44,755 nt of DNA from Candidatus Thalassarchaeaceae archaeon (GTDB lineage: Archaea; Thermoplasmatota; Poseidoniia; Poseidoniales; Thalassarchaeaceae). The position numbers and the translations under genes were made by a program. Position 1 is the first letter of the stretch. Every line of letters begins with the position of its first letter. Shown piece after piece: positions 17,265-26,770 of this stretch. A model generated the notes under the pieces. That model was given only the letters and a program-made list of their open reading frames with translations, made no database searches and was not told the origin of the DNA. The stretch lies in contig JAQXEV010000006.1 in assembly GCA_029250665.1 (NCBI GenBank), positions 1-44,755 on the forward strand, written 5' to 3'.

Positions 17265-18392
17265 TCAGTCATCAAATAGGCCGAACGGCAGATCAATCAT
17301 TCGGTTGGATTCATCTTCCTCTGCCGAAGCAGAGTCACTCTCTTCCTCGGCTTCTGCACCAGTGGTGCGCTCCCAAGCGCCGAATTCGGCGAGAGGATCC
17401 GAGTCATCACCATCATCACCAACCTCTGGAGTAGCATCTTCTTCCAACAAATTCTGATTCAAATTCTCTATCTTTTCCTCAGGGTCGCGCATCCAATCGG
17501 GCATATCGTGCGCCCCTCCAAGGACGGAGATTGTGGTGAAGACAGCTACAGGAAGTACGGATATCGCGACGAGGAAATCGATTATCGCAACATCAGGAAT
17601 TTGGTCAGCGGGCATTATCGATTTCAACAGCACTGCCTCCAGTTGGACATTATGCCACACCGAGTAGTCCACATCGAGCCAATCGAGGGCGAGTTTGAGC
17701 ATTACACGGGCTACGAACCAGAAGATGATAATCGGTAGAATCCATGAGAATTTTGAGATTCGAGATAGAATTTTGCGAAACCAAGCTGCGATTCCTATCA
17801 GATGCCTAGAGTAAATTGGCTGGATTCTGAGGCAGAACCAAAGAGCGATGAAATATCCAACCATCCCCAATTCAAAGGCTTGTTCAGGCTCTACAAATCG
17901 CTCGGGAATACCTTCCATTATCGCCAGAGGGATAGCAATGAGAGCAACTTGGATTGGTACTGCTAGAATTTGTAGCCCTCCGTGAATTGAAAGAAGGTCA
18001 TATCGCTCCGTTTGACTACTGACTAATCGTGCCATTTGGCCGTAAGGGCTGCGTTGTAAATTGAGCCTTGCTCGGTCGATCAATTCTGGTTGGTTCACTC
18101 TCCTTCGCAGTCCAAGAACAGTCAGCCATCCACCTCGGTCTGCAACACTGGCTGGGGAGTAGGCTCCGGCGATGAGAGCGAGGACCAAGGACAGCATACC
18201 GTATGACAGTCCTGCGATAATAATCCAATCTAAGGCACCTAGATCTATATCGAAGGAGAGTTGGTCACCCCCACTATCAATCGATAGCAGATAGGTCAGA
18301 GAGAAGCCCACGATTGGGGCGACCGTGACCTGCCCGAGAACGATTGTAGCTAGTACGAAGCGCGGCAGGAGAGGCGTTCTATGCCGCGACAT
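17265..18392 (-). CDS. Multispanning membrane protein with acidic C-terminal tail, unknown function
   Basis: 375 residues from the ATG at 18392 (MSRHRTPLLP); an in-frame ATG 27 bp upstream adds nine polar residues. About six hydrophobic helices are interrupted by a cytoplasmic loop (GLRRRVNQPELIDRARL) and followed by a ~70-residue acidic tail rich in Glu, Asp and Ser (EEDATPEVGDDGDDSDP). The tail ends in a hydrophobic patch, IDLPFGLFDD. The topology is a little like Yip1-type proteins, but no diagnostic motif supports that. It is divergent from the large surface protein, with 126 bp between the start codons. Confidence 0.55.
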   Translation of the reverse strand: MSRHRTPLLPRFVLATIVLGQVTVAPIVGFSLTYLLSIDSGGDQLSFDIDLGALDWIIIAGLSYGMLSLVLALIAGAYSPASVADRGGWLTVLGLRRRVNQPELIDRARLNLQRSPYGQMARLVSSQTERYDLLSIHGGLQILAVPIQVALIAIPLAIMEGIPERFVEPEQAFELGMVGYFIALWFCLRIQPIYSRHLIGIAAWFRKILSRISKFSWILPIIIFWFVARVMLKLALDWLDVDYSVWHNVQLEAVLLKSIMPADQIPDVAIIDFLVAISVLPVAVFTTISVLGGAHDMPDWMRDPEEKIENLNQNLLEEDATPEVGDDGDDSDPLAEFGAWERTTGAEAEEESDSASAEEDESNRMIDLPFGLFDD

Positions 18393-18551
18393 TGACTCGT
18401 GGCGAGTCCAAGCGAACATAAGCCCTTCATCGGAGGTGAACTACACAGTGTCAGTTCTCGGGCGGGTATTGTACCAGCCGGAGCCCTTCTTTGAGCCGCC
18501 CGTAGGGCGGCGCACGCATTGACCGAACCTTCATACCCGAATCGATATCGC

Positions 18552-21500
18552 ATGAACTCGTTGCCCATGCGTAGCCTGACACCTCTCACGTTATTCGCCA
18601 TTCTGATGGTGACGAGCCTCTCGCCCCTTGCGTTTGGCCCGGCACTGGACCACAACCCAGCGCGCGAGGTCTCACCTCGTGCCCTAATCGACTTCGAAGT
18701 GACAGCCATCGAGATTGGAAACGGTTCTCTCGACGCGAGGGAATGGACCAATCCAGATGACAGCATCGTTGAATATGTTCTCCGCGATGAATTGATTCAG
18801 ATCAATGTCACATTCACCCAAGCAGGAACCTCTGGCCAGCCGGCGAGTGCAAGTGGAATGTTGCAGATATGGCACCCTGTGGGATTCATGATTACACAGT
18901 GGGAAGTGAATATGACACTCTCCGGATTCCAATCCCACCGAGCAGAATTCTACTGGACTCCTAATTCTGCTCACAGCCAACTCGATGAGAATGGATATCT
19001 CGTTGGCGGTATAATCCTCCGCGGCATCATTGACGGCGGCCTCGCAGACGACAATGAAGAGAATAATCAGCTCGACCGCGAGATGCCAGTCGCTGTATGG
19101 GACGACCCGATGGAGAACGGCATTTGCGGAGATGTAGATCAAGACAATACTGCAGATTGCCCGAACCAACTAAGCTACGGCAACCCAACTTGGGTCGGAG
19201 CTGGCTACGATTCCGACGGTTCTCTCTCCGACAACCCTGATTACTACGGGCACTGGAGGATGGACAACACCTCGAGTGCCATTGGCGAGCGCCACTGGCG
19301 AATCTCCCGACAGGGCGCTGATTACGCAAGCAACCGAATTGATCGCATCTGGTGGGGTTGGTTGACACCTTTCGAATCCTGTGAGGATCCCGGACACGGT
19401 CTAGGTTACGGAACACTCGACCAGAGTGTGTCTGCTGTATACGCCAACAATTTCTGCCGCGCTCGTATCCGTGGGTTCGAATTCCTCTCTTTGCAGATGG
19501 TCTCACACGCCTGGGGTAGCATGGGCGCGGGCGATATGGTCCGAATGGAAGCGGATGCCGGTAACGAGGAATTCTACAATTACACTGCTCAAGAGTTATC
19601 CGAAACTTACGGAGATTGGACTCAACTGGTTTGGAATATGTCCGACGTCCACCCGACTGGTGACTATACACTGGCATTCAGATTCGATTCGGATTCTTCC
19701 CATGCGACGCAAGGAATTCACCTTGACGGATTCATCATGTTCGGTATAGAGCGTGTACCAGAATACACCCTTGGTCTCGAATGTGACGACCCTCTACCAA
19801 ATGCATACATCGTTGTTCCTGCCGATCCACGACCACCATCCCTCTGGTGCACAGTGAAAAATAATGGATACGTCGACATCACTCTCAGACTTTACACCGA
19901 GGTGTCGAACAAGTCATGGATGTGGGAGCACCCACTGCGAATCGATTCTAACCATCCTTCAGATCACGACAATAGCGTTGTAACCAAGACCATCAAAGCA
20001 CTGGAGACCATGGATCTCTGGATCAATCTGACTATTCCCGACGGTGTGACCGTTCAGGAAGTCAATTGGTATGTCCACATCGGCGATGGTTTGACAAATT
20101 TCTCAAAGTGGTCCGTCGACTTGCCCGTCGATGTCACAGCATCATATTCGTCCTATCTGACGCAGAAAACATTGCAGAATCCTGCTCTTACATTGTTACC
20201 TGGTGAAACGGGCGATGTTTTGATGTCTCTGAAGAATACTGGAAATCAGGTTGCTACATGGAACCTCGGTGGAACTTTCGCAGACAATCGTTGGAGCGCA
20301 ACGAACCTTGTTTGGGCAAATGAGACAGGAGTCGAAATGACGAGTGTCGAGATGCAGATAGGCGACGAATTCGAACTCAATGCTCGACTCACCGCCCCTG
20401 AGGAAATCACTCCTGGTTCTTACGCGATTACACTGCTGGCCAATGGGCGTGCTCCGGCTAATTTCCAGACCGAATGGACCGTTCAAGTCGAAGTGCCGAT
20501 TGATCACGATCTGAAGTTGGTACCTGAGGTTCGAGAGATGTTGGCACCAGCCGATGGTGCTCTGAGATGGATCGAAATTCAGATGGTCAACGATGGTAAC
20601 TCCGAGGAGGCCTTTGATCTGTCGATTTCTGCCGATTGGAGACTAGGTCTCGAATTGAACGCCGAACAGACTCTCGGTATCGATCCGTTCGGTGGAGATA
20701 CCAGTATTTTGCTGATGTTCCCGATGCCCTACGGAATAGAGAATGAGACCTACCAAATATGGGTCCGAGCGACCAGTCAAATCGATCCTCAATACCAGCG
20801 CAGTGTCCAATTGTTGCTAACGGTTCCCGAAACTTATCTCATCGAGGTTCCAAATATGGATCTCACCGAGGAGGTTTACCGCGCGGGTGATGATTCCCGG
20901 ACTTTGCGTTGGGAGATATGGAACCATGGGAATATGCCCGATCGGTTCCACATTTCCTTCGAGACTAGCCATTCTGACGTCTCGGTAAATGCGCAGGGAT
21001 TAACCAATGGTAAGACACCTTGGATTGGAGCTGGATCATCTCTCAATCTGACAGTTAGTTACGCCTTCGCACAGGGTGCGGATGGCGACCGCACAGTCAC
21101 CTTGATTGCTGCCAGTCAGGAGTCTGAGACAATCGGCCAGAGTGTATCTTCTCAAGGTGAGGCCGAATTCAAGGTTGGAAAGGTCGGATGGATGCTAGTT
21201 TTGCCTCCAGCCGGTGGACAAACCGTTGTTATTGATGAGAAGGGAGAATATATCCTCGAATTCACTGTTCAGAATTTGCATACTACATCTGAACAGTTGA
21301 TGAGAGCGGATATTGATCGCACTACAGAGCCTGAACTCTTCTTCAACGTCTTCGATGTCCGTGTTGACAGCGAGGACCGAGATTTCGTTCTGCCCGCCGG
21401 TTCGACAAAGGTCGTGACAGTTCGTGTTGATGTCAAGCAGGAGCATCTGGACAATCTTGGCGAGAATACGCTCGTGTTCAACGTGATTCTTGCGGTCGAT

Positions 21501-22115
21501 TCCGACATAGACAAGGTATCTGTCGGAACTCCAATTGAAATGGTGAAGACTGTTCAGGTCACCGAGGGACCCGATGTCGGATTTATCGCCAAGTTGGCAG
21601 CGAACATCGTCTTCGTCATCGCCGGATTGGTTGCGATGGCTGTCGTTGGCATAATCACATTCCGAATTTTCAAGGAAGCGCAAGCGCCACTTGAGGAATA
21701 CTCGAGCATCGAGGATTACTCGCCAAGTTTTGCCAATCTAGGGGGGGACGGAGAAGTCCCAGCCGCACCTGAGTTGCCAGCAGCCGACGAGGTTGCGAAT
21801 TCGATGTATGGTGGCTCAGCTGATATCTTTGAGAATCCTGCGGCTGAAATGCCACCGCCACCTCTACCAGAGGATGAGCAAGCAGCACCACCAGCACCAG
21901 AGATGCCTCCTCCACCAATGCCTGAACCTGAGCCTATGCCAGAGCCAGAGCCTGTTGAGGAGGAGATTCCTGAACCTGAGCCGGCTGTTGAGCCTGAGCC
22001 TGCTCTCCCACCTGGTGTCCCTCCGATTCCAGAAGATGGCCTCCCCGATGGTTGGACCATGGAGCAGTGGGCCTTTTACGGCCAGAAATGGATTGATCAA
22101 CAGAAGGGTGATTGA
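18552..22115 (+). CDS. Large secreted surface protein with repeated Ig-like domains, membrane helix and Pro/Glu tail
   Basis: About 1187 residues from the ATG at 18552; the TTG at 18519 adds 11 residues before the signal peptide (hydrophobic core TPLTLFAILMVTSLSPLAF). The ectodomain is beta-rich: a possible jelly-roll region (~170-410), then repeats resembling CARDB/NEW3-type domains with recurrent phrases like TGNQVATWNL, DGNSEEAFDL and HGNMPDRFHI. A membrane helix near 1020-1045 precedes a cytoplasmic tail rich in Pro and Glu (PEPEPMPEPEP). It ends with LPDGWTMEQWAFYGQKW, a Trp-rich segment I associate with other marine euryarchaeal surface proteins. Likely a cell-surface structural or binding protein. 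Confidence 0.7.
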   Translation: MNSLPMRSLTPLTLFAILMVTSLSPLAFGPALDHNPAREVSPRALIDFEVTAIEIGNGSLDAREWTNPDDSIVEYVLRDELIQINVTFTQAGTSGQPASASGMLQIWHPVGFMITQWEVNMTLSGFQSHRAEFYWTPNSAHSQLDENGYLVGGIILRGIIDGGLADDNEENNQLDREMPVAVWDDPMENGICGDVDQDNTADCPNQLSYGNPTWVGAGYDSDGSLSDNPDYYGHWRMDNTSSAIGERHWRISRQGADYASNRIDRIWWGWLTPFESCEDPGHGLGYGTLDQSVSAVYANNFCRARIRGFEFLSLQMVSHAWGSMGAGDMVRMEADAGNEEFYNYTAQELSETYGDWTQLVWNMSDVHPTGDYTLAFRFDSDSSHATQGIHLDGFIMFGIERVPEYTLGLECDDPLPNAYIVVPADPRPPSLWCTVKNNGYVDITLRLYTEVSNKSWMWEHPLRIDSNHPSDHDNSVVTKTIKALETMDLWINLTIPDGVTVQEVNWYVHIGDGLTNFSKWSVDLPVDVTASYSSYLTQKTLQNPALTLLPGETGDVLMSLKNTGNQVATWNLGGTFADNRWSATNLVWANETGVEMTSVEMQIGDEFELNARLTAPEEITPGSYAITLLANGRAPANFQTEWTVQVEVPIDHDLKLVPEVREMLAPADGALRWIEIQMVNDGNSEEAFDLSISADWRLGLELNAEQTLGIDPFGGDTSILLMFPMPYGIENETYQIWVRATSQIDPQYQRSVQLLLTVPETYLIEVPNMDLTEEVYRAGDDSRTLRWEIWNHGNMPDRFHISFETSHSDVSVNAQGLTNGKTPWIGAGSSLNLTVSYAFAQGADGDRTVTLIAASQESETIGQSVSSQGEAEFKVGKVGWMLVLPPAGGQTVVIDEKGEYILEFTVQNLHTTSEQLMRADIDRTTEPELFFNVFDVRVDSEDRDFVLPAGSTKVVTVRVDVKQEHLDNLGENTLVFNVILAVDSDIDKVSVGTPIEMVKTVQVTEGPDVGFIAKLAANIVFVIAGLVAMAVVGIITFRIFKEAQAPLEEYSSIEDYSPSFANLGGDGEVPAAPELPAADEVANSMYGGSADIFENPAAEMPPPPLPEDEQAAPPAPEMPPPPMPEPEPMPEPEPVEEEIPEPEPAVEPEPALPPGVPPIPEDGLPDGWTMEQWAFYGQKWIDQQKGD

Positions 22116-22215
22116 GTAGAATTCGCTGATTCGGTGGCACGAGCGCCCTCGCGCCTACGTGTGCGAGGCCTTATGACCCCCTCTCTTGTCGCCGGATTCC
22201 GGAGTGTGATTTCCG

Positions 22216-23826
22216 ATGTACAACGGTCAACAACCAATATTTATCCTCAAGGAAGGGACTACTCGAACCAGCGGTAAGACCGCTCAGAGCAATAATATCG
22301 CGGCAGCTAAGGCCGTTTCTGACGCGGTTCGTAGCACCCTCGGGCCAAAGGGAATGGACAAGATGCTTGTCGATGCAATGGGCGATGTAGTCATCACTAA
22401 CGATGGTGCTACAATACTCAAGGAAATGGACATCGAACACCCTGCTGCCAAGATGATTATCGAGATCGCTAAGACTCAGGAGCAGCATTGCTTCGACGGT
22501 ACCACAAGTGCCGTTGTCATTGCAGGAGAGTTGCTCAAGCGTAGCGAGGACCTCGTCGACCAGAACGTCCACCCAACTGTAATCTGCGAGGGCTTCAGGC
22601 TCGCCTCAGATAAGGCCGCAGAACTCATCGATTCTCATTCTCTCGAGGTCAATGAGGAGCGACTTCACGAGGTCGCTATGACCGCCCTTACTGGCAAGAG
22701 TGCCGGGGCTGTCAAGGAATTCCTCGCAGACATATCAGTCCGTGCTGTCCTTGCAGTTAGCCAAGAAACCGATGACGGCGTCGTCGTCGACCTCGACGAC
22801 ATCAAGATTGAGAAGAAGCAGGGTGGGTCAATCAAGGACAGTTCCCTCGTCGACGGAATTATCCTCGACAAGGAGCGAGTCCACTCAGGAATGCCTCGCT
22901 CGGTCGCTGGCGCAAAGATTGCACTCATCAACTCGGCAATCGAGGTCAAGAAGACAGAAGTCGACGCTAAGATTCAGATCACAGATCCAAATATGCTGGC
23001 GCAATTCCTCGACGAGGAGGAATCATTCCTCAAGGGCCTCGTCGACAGCATCATCGCCAGCGGAGCCAATGTCGTCATCTGCCAGAAGGGCATAGACGAT
23101 TTGGCTCAGCACTACATGGCCAAGGCCGGTATATTCGCTATTCGCCGCGCTAAGAAGAGCGACATGGAAGCGCTCTCAAAGGCGACCGGCGGCAGTATCG
23201 TCACCAATGTCGATGACCTTAGCGGAGACGACCTCGGTCAAGCCGCAAAGGTTGACGAGCGAAAGATCGGCGATGCAGACATGGTCTTCATCACCGGCTG
23301 CCCGGAAGCCAAGAGCGTCAGCGTATTGCTGCGCGGCGGAACCGAGCATGTGGTCGATGAGATTCGCCGCGCATTCGATGACGCCGTTGGCGTCGTTGCA
23401 GTTGCTCACGAAGATGGAGCAGTTCTCACCGGCGGCGGTTCAGTTCTAGCAGCCATCAGCCGCGACTTGCGATCATACGCCGAAGGAATCGGTGGAAGGG
23501 AACAGATGGCAATCGAGGCCTTCGCCGGAGCTCTCGAGGTCATTCCTCGAACCCTCGCCGAAAACGCTGGCCTCGACCCGGTGAACACGATTATCGATCT
23601 CAGAAAGGCACATTCCGAAGGTCTCTCGACCTACGGAGTGAACGTCTACGACGGCGGAGTCGTAGACATGGCAGAGAGCAGAGTGTACGAGCCCAGCCGT
23701 GTTGTGGAACAGGCCGTGCAGAGCGCTTCGGAGACCGCAGTGATGATCCTCAGGATTGACGATGTCATCTCTAGCAAGGGCGGCGGCGGCATGGATGGCG
23801 CCGACTTCGATGGCTTCGATATGTGA
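22216..23826 (+). CDS. ths: Thermosome subunit (group II chaperonin)
   Basis: 536 residues, the normal length for an archaeal thermosome subunit, which forms a double-ring ATP-driven folding chamber in the cytosol. Seen: [10 protein letters not shown] and [16 protein letters not shown] near the N-terminus, [14 protein letters not shown] in the ATP site, and [29 protein letters not shown] near the C-terminus. It ends in the Gly/Met-rich tail [15 protein letters not shown] typical of the family. Odd: the P-loop-like GDGTTT of most members reads CFDGTTS here, keeping the Asp and the two Thr but losing the first Gly. The 5' region has CTCGC/GCGAG arms at 22148-22152 and 22163-22167. Alpha versus beta subunit cannot be decided. 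Confidence 0.96.
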   Translation: MYNGQQPIFILKEGTTRTSGKTAQSNNIAAAKAVSDAVRSTLGPKGMDKMLVDAMGDVVITNDGATILKEMDIEHPAAKMIIEIAKTQEQHCFDGTTSAVVIAGELLKRSEDLVDQNVHPTVICEGFRLASDKAAELIDSHSLEVNEERLHEVAMTALTGKSAGAVKEFLADISVRAVLAVSQETDDGVVVDLDDIKIEKKQGGSIKDSSLVDGIILDKERVHSGMPRSVAGAKIALINSAIEVKKTEVDAKIQITDPNMLAQFLDEEESFLKGLVDSIIASGANVVICQKGIDDLAQHYMAKAGIFAIRRAKKSDMEALSKATGGSIVTNVDDLSGDDLGQAAKVDERKIGDADMVFITGCPEAKSVSVLLRGGTEHVVDEIRRAFDDAVGVVAVAHEDGAVLTGGGSVLAAISRDLRSYAEGIGGREQMAIEAFAGALEVIPRTLAENAGLDPVNTIIDLRKAHSEGLSTYGVNVYDGGVVDMAESRVYEPSRVVEQAVQSASETAVMILRIDDVISSKGGGGMDGADFDGFDM

Positions 23827-23902
23827 GGTCGATTACGACCGTAGGTCGTATCACTAGTTTACATCAAGTTCAAGAATCGATTTCGGGTGGGGCAACCACC
23901 CG
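23827..23902 (+). promoter_or_regulatory. Alternating hairpins between thermosome and ferredoxin-flavodoxin genes
   Basis: Right after the thermosome stop, GGTCG (23827-23831), CGACC (23836-23840) and GGTCG (23844-23848) are arranged so that the middle arm can pair with either neighbour, extended to ACGACC/GGTCGT on the downstream side. A separate 7-bp stem, CGGGTGG-GGCAA-CCACCCG, occupies 23884-23902, ending 19 nt before the next ATG. The first set may act at the thermosome 3' end and the second may sit in the leader of the next gene. There is no U-rich tract, so a simple terminator is not supported. Function is inference. Confidence 0.4.
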
Positions 23903-23921
23903 TCGGGGCTGAGTTGGAAAA

Positions 23922-25895
23922 ATGGCCATCGTCAGTGTCTATATTGAGGAGGGTTGCATCACCTGTGATGCCTGTGAAGAGATACTTCCAGAAGTCTTCC
24001 ACGTGACCGATGATACTTGCTTCATCAATGCCGAAGTGAGGCTTGATGGTGGATACGATAGGAACGAAGGGAAGGCGGGATTGAAGCCTGAAACTCTAGC
24101 TTCATTCGAAGATGACCTTCTCGACGCTGCTGATGGTTGTCCAGTCGATGTGATCATCATCGTCGAAGGTGGAGTGGCGGCCGCTGCTGAGCCCGAGGAG
24201 GCTGCTGCACCAGCCGCTGAAGCTACTGTAGAACCTGTGGCGTCCGAGCCCATCGAAGTGTCTGGTGATGATATCGGTGAGTTGCTAAGTGTTGGTGACC
24301 GCAGCCTCGCGATTCTCTTTGGCTCACAATCTGGAAACTCTGAGGACCTCGCTGCGAAGTTTGCAAAGCAGGCTGCGGATTATGGCCTCGAAGGAACCGT
24401 CCATGATATGGATGGCTTCGATTTTGGTTCGCTGTCGGGTATGAAGAGAGTCCTCATCGTCTGTTCTACTTGGGGAGAGGGCGAAATGCCCGACAATGCT
24501 GAGGAGCTTTGGCAGACCTCAACGAAGGCTCCAGCCGGCACTCTGTCCGGAGTCCACTTCTCGGTCTGTGCTCTCGGTGATACGAGTTACGAATTCTTCT
24601 GTGAGTCTGGAAAGGAATGGGATGAGCAATTCGAGAAACTCGGTGCTACACGACTCGTGGAGCGCGTCGATTGTGATGTCGATTACGATGCACCAGCAGC
24701 CGCATGGGCTATCGATGCACTGGCTGCTCTAGCCGCCGTCGATGGCTCCGGCGTCTATCATGAAGATATGATTGAGGCGATCAAGGCTAACGCCGCTGGC
24801 GATGTTGGCGGCGCCGACGGTGAAGACGGATTCTCAGTACCTGATCTAACGGCCGCCACTGTACAGGCCGAAATCAGCATCTTCCGCTATGATCCAGAGC
24901 AGGCATCGACCGGTTCCGACACTTGGGTCTGTGCGATGCCGGGTCACCTGAGTCTGCTGGAAACTCTTCGAACCATCAAGAGCACACACGATGGTAGCCT
25001 GTCCTTCCGTGACGGGGCTGCCGACGACCCATCGACTGCAATCTGCGTCAATGGGAGATTGGTTCTCCCAGGCATGATTCGCCTCGACGCTGTCGCCCCG
25101 ACTCGCGATGGAGTTCTCAGTCTGCGAGTCGACCCACTACCTGGCTTCGAAGTCATTCGTGACCTCGTCGTCGATCATTGGCCGATGGAGCGCAGGCGCG
25201 AATCAACCGAACCATGGATGGTCGCCGCAACTCGAGAAGGGGCCGCTACCATGCAAGGCGCCATCGGAGTAATGGATCCGAATGTCGCTACAGCGTTACA
25301 CTCGATTACTGATTTCAGCAGTGCCGCCCTCCTTCAAGCATCATCCGACGCTGTTCCACATGCGAATGGCTACCTCGGCCCCTCTGTCCTCGCTTCTGCT
25401 TGGGCTCGCCGTAACGATCCACGTTCATCGCATTCATCGGTTGCCAGCCTTGATTCGATCCTTGGAAGTAAGAACGGAATCAAGGCTGAGACAGATTTAG
25501 CCAGTATTCGTCGGCAGAATGGATCCGGTGTAGTCATCTCAGAGGCTTTGCTTGACGCAAGGACGCACGTTCTCGAGCAGGACGCATTCACAGGGCGTCA
25601 CGGCAAGCATGTTTGGTGGTACGCTTGGACGCTGAAATCGAGTGGAAAGGTCAACGATACTGTCCTCTATCGACAAGTTCTCGGCCCGATTGGACTTATT
25701 GGAAATCTGACTTCAGGAGTCACTGCGCGAATGGTGACCGGATTCACGCGCACAGGTGGAGACATGTTCTACGATATGTTGGCGATGGTCGCTCCGCCCG
25801 CAGGATTAGGAAAGATGCCGCGGCAATTCAATTCATCAGTCGAGAACCATCATGAGGTCGTAGCAATTTTCAATGAGCTCGACGGGAGATTCTGA
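23922..25895 (+). CDS. Ferredoxin-flavodoxin-SdhB-like fusion with lost SdhB cluster ligands
   Basis: 657 residues in three modules. Residues 1-82: single [4Fe-4S] ferredoxin with Cys12, Cys15, Cys18 and Cys73-Pro. An Ala/Glu/Pro-rich linker follows (~85-115). Residues ~127-270: flavodoxin/FMN domain with LFGSQSGNSEDLA, CSTWGEGEMPD and ALGDTSYEFF. Residues ~315-657 track the succinate dehydrogenase/fumarate reductase iron-sulfur subunit: RYDPEQ, TIKSTHDGSLSFR, PLPGFEVIRDLVVD, then YLGPSVLASAWARRNDPR. All three cluster-binding regions have lost their ligands: the 2Fe-2S loop reads DGAADDPSTAIC and there is no Cys after residue 375. The next gene is coupled through TGAGGTGA (25893-25900). Probably a flavin/ferredoxin-based electron-transfer or regulatory protein; activity unknown. 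Confidence 0.75.
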   Translation: MAIVSVYIEEGCITCDACEEILPEVFHVTDDTCFINAEVRLDGGYDRNEGKAGLKPETLASFEDDLLDAADGCPVDVIIIVEGGVAAAAEPEEAAAPAAEATVEPVASEPIEVSGDDIGELLSVGDRSLAILFGSQSGNSEDLAAKFAKQAADYGLEGTVHDMDGFDFGSLSGMKRVLIVCSTWGEGEMPDNAEELWQTSTKAPAGTLSGVHFSVCALGDTSYEFFCESGKEWDEQFEKLGATRLVERVDCDVDYDAPAAAWAIDALAALAAVDGSGVYHEDMIEAIKANAAGDVGGADGEDGFSVPDLTAATVQAEISIFRYDPEQASTGSDTWVCAMPGHLSLLETLRTIKSTHDGSLSFRDGAADDPSTAICVNGRLVLPGMIRLDAVAPTRDGVLSLRVDPLPGFEVIRDLVVDHWPMERRRESTEPWMVAATREGAATMQGAIGVMDPNVATALHSITDFSSAALLQASSDAVPHANGYLGPSVLASAWARRNDPRSSHSSVASLDSILGSKNGIKAETDLASIRRQNGSGVVISEALLDARTHVLEQDAFTGRHGKHVWWYAWTLKSSGKVNDTVLYRQVLGPIGLIGNLTSGVTARMVTGFTRTGGDMFYDMLAMVAPPAGLGKMPRQFNSSVENHHEVVAIFNELDGRF

Positions 25896-25904
25896 GGTGA
25901 GAAA

Positions 25905-26765
25905 ATGGCTGTCAAATACGCTTACCACCCTGGAAATGTCGCCCACAGCAGCGCTCCCGAGGTTGCTGATACGATGGGCCCCTTGGCTCGCGCCTTGGAT
26001 ATCACTCTGGTTCCTTTACCGGGAGCTACCAGTTGCGGCGCCGGAATTGTAAGACAGGCTAACCGTCGCCTGCAGTTGACTCTCAATGCACGTACCTTTG
26101 CTATGGCAGAGGCACAGGGTCTGGATATCATGACTCCGTGTGCTGCGACGGCGGGTAATTTACACGAGGACCTGATGACTTTGAGGTCAGACCAAATTTT
26201 GCTGCAAGAAGTCAATGAGACTCTGCAGCGCACTTGTGGTTTGACGATGACAGGGGATGTTGCAGTTCACCACTTACTACACGCGGTTGTCGATGAGATT
26301 GGACTAGACAAGTTAGCGGATAAGGTCCGCAACCCGATTGATTTCGCGGTTGCTGGATATTACGGACCAAACATGCAGCAAGAAGGCGCTTGTGGCGGAG
26401 ATGATGTGTATGATCCAGATTATCTTGAGCAGTTAATTTCAGCTCTTGGTGGAACTCCAGTTAGCTGGGAGGCTCGGACTCAGAGTGTCGGCGTCCCTGG
26501 GATATTCAGTGAGGAGCCGACTGTGATGAAGCAAGCTGCTGAGGCTCTGTCCGAGGCTAAGGCTGAAGGTGCTGAGTTGATTGTCAGCGCTTGCAATCTT
26601 TCTCATACCGTTCTTGATGTATATCAGGGCAAGGCCGGTCGTGATACCGGACTTGCGACTAACATCCCAGTGATTCATCTGTGCGAGATGCTTGCTTTCG
26701 CTCTTGGTACACACAATAGCCGATTGGCTCTACTCAGGACTCGTATCGCTGTTATCGGTGACTGA
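25905..26765 (+). CDS. HdrB/SdhE-like (CCG-domain) protein with eroded cysteine motifs
   Basis: 286 residues with two CCG-type repeats as in heterodisulfide reductase HdrB and archaeal SdhC/E subunits. Repeat 1: YHPGN (family YxPGC), TSCGAG (family CCG), and PCAAT (family CxxC). Repeat 2: GYYGPN (family YxGC), SVGVPG (family CCG), and SACNLSHTVLD (family CxxC). Only Cys44, Cys79 and Cys230 keep a family position, so the non-cubane clusters of true HdrB should not form. The flanking scaffold (ANRRLQLTLNARTFAMAEAQG, DPDYLEQLISALGG) is well preserved, which argues for selection rather than decay. Its start lies 9 bp after the upstream fusion gene, so the two products probably act together. Confidence 0.72.
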   Translation: MAVKYAYHPGNVAHSSAPEVADTMGPLARALDITLVPLPGATSCGAGIVRQANRRLQLTLNARTFAMAEAQGLDIMTPCAATAGNLHEDLMTLRSDQILLQEVNETLQRTCGLTMTGDVAVHHLLHAVVDEIGLDKLADKVRNPIDFAVAGYYGPNMQQEGACGGDDVYDPDYLEQLISALGGTPVSWEARTQSVGVPGIFSEEPTVMKQAAEALSEAKAEGAELIVSACNLSHTVLDVYQGKAGRDTGLATNIPVIHLCEMLAFALGTHNSRLALLRTRIAVIGD

Positions 26766-26770
26766 TTCTC

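Noticed and set aside
19027-19677. A 216-codon minus-strand frame inside the surface-protein gene
   Set aside because: Arg/Pro-rich composition typical of antisense shadow; no ribosome binding site or motif.
21841-22020. DNA tandem repeat in the Pro/Glu coding region
   Set aside because: The repetition follows from a low-complexity PEPEP protein tail; units vary in sequence and length, so it is not an independent repeat element.
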